Positions 62,618 through 64,000 of a DNA stretch of 64,000 bases are shown here, one piece after another (the first letter of the stretch is position 1; each line of letters begins with the position of its first letter). The notes under the pieces were generated by a model that was given only the letters and a program-made list of their open reading frames with translations, searched no databases and was not told where the DNA came from. A program made the position numbers and the translations under genes. Location of the stretch: NCBI RefSeq assembly GCF_007896895.1, contig NZ_VOGW01000160.1, forward strand, positions 8,386 through 72,385. Direction: 5' to 3'. Source of the stretch: Streptomyces misionensis (GTDB taxonomy: Bacteria; Actinomycetota; Actinomycetes; Streptomycetales; Streptomycetaceae).

Positions 62618-63685
62618 ATGGGCGGGCCTGGAGACCCACCGGAGGGGACACCCGAGGGCGGCCCCGGTGGTGCCGAGGACGAGTACCGATCCGTCGTGTT
62701 CGACGAGTCGTTCGTCCGTGCTGCCCGCCTCCAGGAGTACTCCGCCGAGGAGCGGCTGGCCGACCACGCGCCCGCCGTGCGCCGCCGCTCGCTGCTGCAC
62801 CGGGGGCTCGCCCGCCAGGCCATGATCCTCGTCCTGCTGATCGCCGTGGCCTTCTGCACCGCCGTCTACATGGGGGTGCGCCACCCCTACGACTCCGCCC
62901 AGGCCCCGCACCCCGTGGGCCCCCTGCGCATGACCGTCATACCGCTGGCGCCCCAGGGCGAGGTGCCCGGCGGTACGGACGCCGAGGCGCTGTACGCGCA
63001 CAGCCCCGCCGCCCAGTTCGACGTCGGCGCCGAGGGCGTCCCGCTGCCGGCCGCGCGCGGCACCGCCCACTTCTCCGACAGCCAGGTGATGGCCGCGCTG
63101 ACCACCGTCAAGGACTACATCGTGCGCTCCTCGCTCTATCCCGAGGTGCTCACCGGCCGTACGGCGGCCCCCGCCCGGGCCCTGGTGGACTCCGACCAGC
63201 TGGCCCAGTTCGACCAGAGCTTCCACCACCCGGCGGCGGACGGCCGGCACGCCGCCACCGGCTGGGTGGTGCGCCTCGACCCGTCCCGGGCCCGGCTGGC
63301 CGACGACCGCGTCCGCGTCCAGGGCGACCTGCGCGCCACCGAGGCCGACCCGGCCGCGCTGCAGGTCAGCGCCGACCACACCTTCGTCTACGCGCTGCGC
63401 CCGGCCGGCGCCGTACGCGAGCGGGTCTCCCTGTTCACGGTCCGCCGCGCGCTGACCTTCCGGCTCACCCGCGACGACCTGCGCACCCACCAGGTCCAGC
63501 TGGTCACGGCCTCCGTGGAGGCCGGCCCCCTGGCCTGCGCCGACGACTCCGTGTCCTACCTCCGCCCGCTGCTGGCCGGCCAGACCGCCCGTCCGGGCAG
63601 CCCCGCCGCCACCGACCCCTACACGGCCGAAACCCCCACCTCCCTGTGCGGCACCCTCGCCACGGGCTCCCAGCCGAGGACGTAG
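62618..63685 (+). CDS. Bitopic membrane protein with SVVFDE-x-FVRAA box (second of pair)
   Basis: A 355-residue protein. The cytoplasmic part contains EYRSVVFDESFVRAARLQEYSAEERLADHAPA; one helix (AMILVLLIAVAFCTAVYMGV) follows; the outer domain of about 260 residues has two or three Cys (LACADDS, SLCGT) and reads like a folded extracytoplasmic domain. CACTCT 6 nt before the ATG: leaderless. It pairs with the upstream gene; both sit in the region beyond the mre and wall-polymer genes, so a role in envelope assembly is a reasonable guess. Confidence 0.8.
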   Translation: MGGPGDPPEGTPEGGPGGAEDEYRSVVFDESFVRAARLQEYSAEERLADHAPAVRRRSLLHRGLARQAMILVLLIAVAFCTAVYMGVRHPYDSAQAPHPVGPLRMTVIPLAPQGEVPGGTDAEALYAHSPAAQFDVGAEGVPLPAARGTAHFSDSQVMAALTTVKDYIVRSSLYPEVLTGRTAAPARALVDSDQLAQFDQSFHHPAADGRHAATGWVVRLDPSRARLADDRVRVQGDLRATEADPAALQVSADHTFVYALRPAGAVRERVSLFTVRRALTFRLTRDDLRTHQVQLVTASVEAGPLACADDSVSYLRPLLAGQTARPGSPAATDPYTAETPTSLCGTLATGSQPRT

Positions 63686-63728
63686 ACAGGCCCCCGCCGG
63701 AGCATGAGGAACGGCCGTCGGGCCGCTC

Positions 63729-64000
63729 CTACTCCGCCTCCGTGGCCGGGCCGGCCTTCGGCGGGGGCGGGCTCTTGAAGCCGTCGAAGCCGCGCTTGAC
63801 CCGGCCGCCCAGGTCGCCCGCGCCGCCCGCGAGGTCGCTCACCAGCTTCATCAGCGGGTCCTTGGAGGACTTCACATCGCTCGCGTAGCTCGCCGCGGAC
63901 TCGCGGAAGGAGTCGCTGAAGGAGGCGTCCTCGTCCTCGTCTCGCCGCGGGTAGTGGCCGTCCATGATCCGCTGGTGGTCCCGCGACTCGGCCCACCGCT
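63729..64000 (-). CDS. Hypothetical protein, N-terminus outside window
   Basis: The frame is open to the window edge (reading RWAESRDHQRIMDGHYPRR) and ends PPPPKAGPATEAE. The visible 90 residues are charged, with SFSDSFRESAASYASDVKSSKDPLMKLVSDLAGGAGDLGGRVKRG and no membrane helix. The ATG at 63965 could be an internal Met. I do not recognise the family. Confidence 0.6.
   Translation of the reverse strand, partial: RWAESRDHQRIMDGHYPRRDEDEDASFSDSFRESAASYASDVKSSKDPLMKLVSDLAGGAGDLGGRVKRGFDGFKSPPPPKAGPATEAE

Overview
The window is about 70% G+C. GTG starts, short or absent leaders and the gene order sodF ... rpiB ... tig-clpP1-clpP2-clpX, valS-folC-ndk, mreBCD-mrdA-rodA, rne-rplU-rpmA-obgE, proB-proA all point to the core chromosome of a Streptomyces (or a very close actinomycete). 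Nearly all of it is ordinary vertical backbone. The one clear trace of mobile DNA is a 1.1-kb scar beside a tRNA-Gly gene.

Layout. 1-2.8 kb: end of a histidine phosphatase gene, sodF with a perfect Nur-type operator, and an amino-acid permease. 2.8-9.4 kb (minus strand): a sulfonate/sulfate-ester module (ROK regulator, lipoprotein binding protein with a frameshift, permease, ATPase, flavin monooxygenase, TauD-like dioxygenase). It carries two tiny leader peptides not seen at first glance: a Cys-rich leaderless 16-mer in front of the transporter and an SRR-x-VDL-type 28-mer in front of the ROK gene. 9.6-18.5 kb: bioY, a second amino-acid permease, rpiB, a Nei-type glycosylase, an Eis-like acetyltransferase, a SpoIIE-type phosphatase, a small HD hydrolase, a membrane acyltransferase and a 64-residue membrane protein. 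18.5-21.1 kb: a VOC/TetR pair with a palindromic operator, an island remnant bounded by 62-bp direct repeats, and tRNA-Gly(UCC) and tRNA-Pro(UGG).

21.3-40.3 kb: protein quality control (tig, clpP1, clpP2, clpX), valS, folC, a DUF4233 gene, ndk, then the mre cluster that drives lateral and spore-wall synthesis (mreB, mreC, mreD, mrdA, rodA) and a CYTH-CHAD protein. 40.4-51.6 kb: a B12-binding radical SAM protein and its usual partner separated by an antiparallel flavohemoglobin gene, a very long RNase E/G, L21, L27 and Obg. 51.9-58.6 kb: a wall-polymer block: a fused CDP-ribitol synthase (cytidylyltransferase plus SDR reductase), a TagF-like polyol-phosphate polymerase, a TarS-like glycosyltransferase and a pyruvyltransferase-like protein. 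Together they look like a poly(ribitol phosphate) teichoic acid pathway beside the spore-wall machinery. 58.8-64 kb: proB, a small unknown gene, proA, two membrane proteins sharing an SVVFDE-x-FVRAA box, and one end-truncated gene.

A theme across the window is leaderless transcription: at least nine genes or leader ORFs have a TAnnnT or CACNCT hexamer 6-7 nt upstream of the start codon and no Shine-Dalgarno sequence. All functional names rest on reading motifs and on memory of families; no database search was run.
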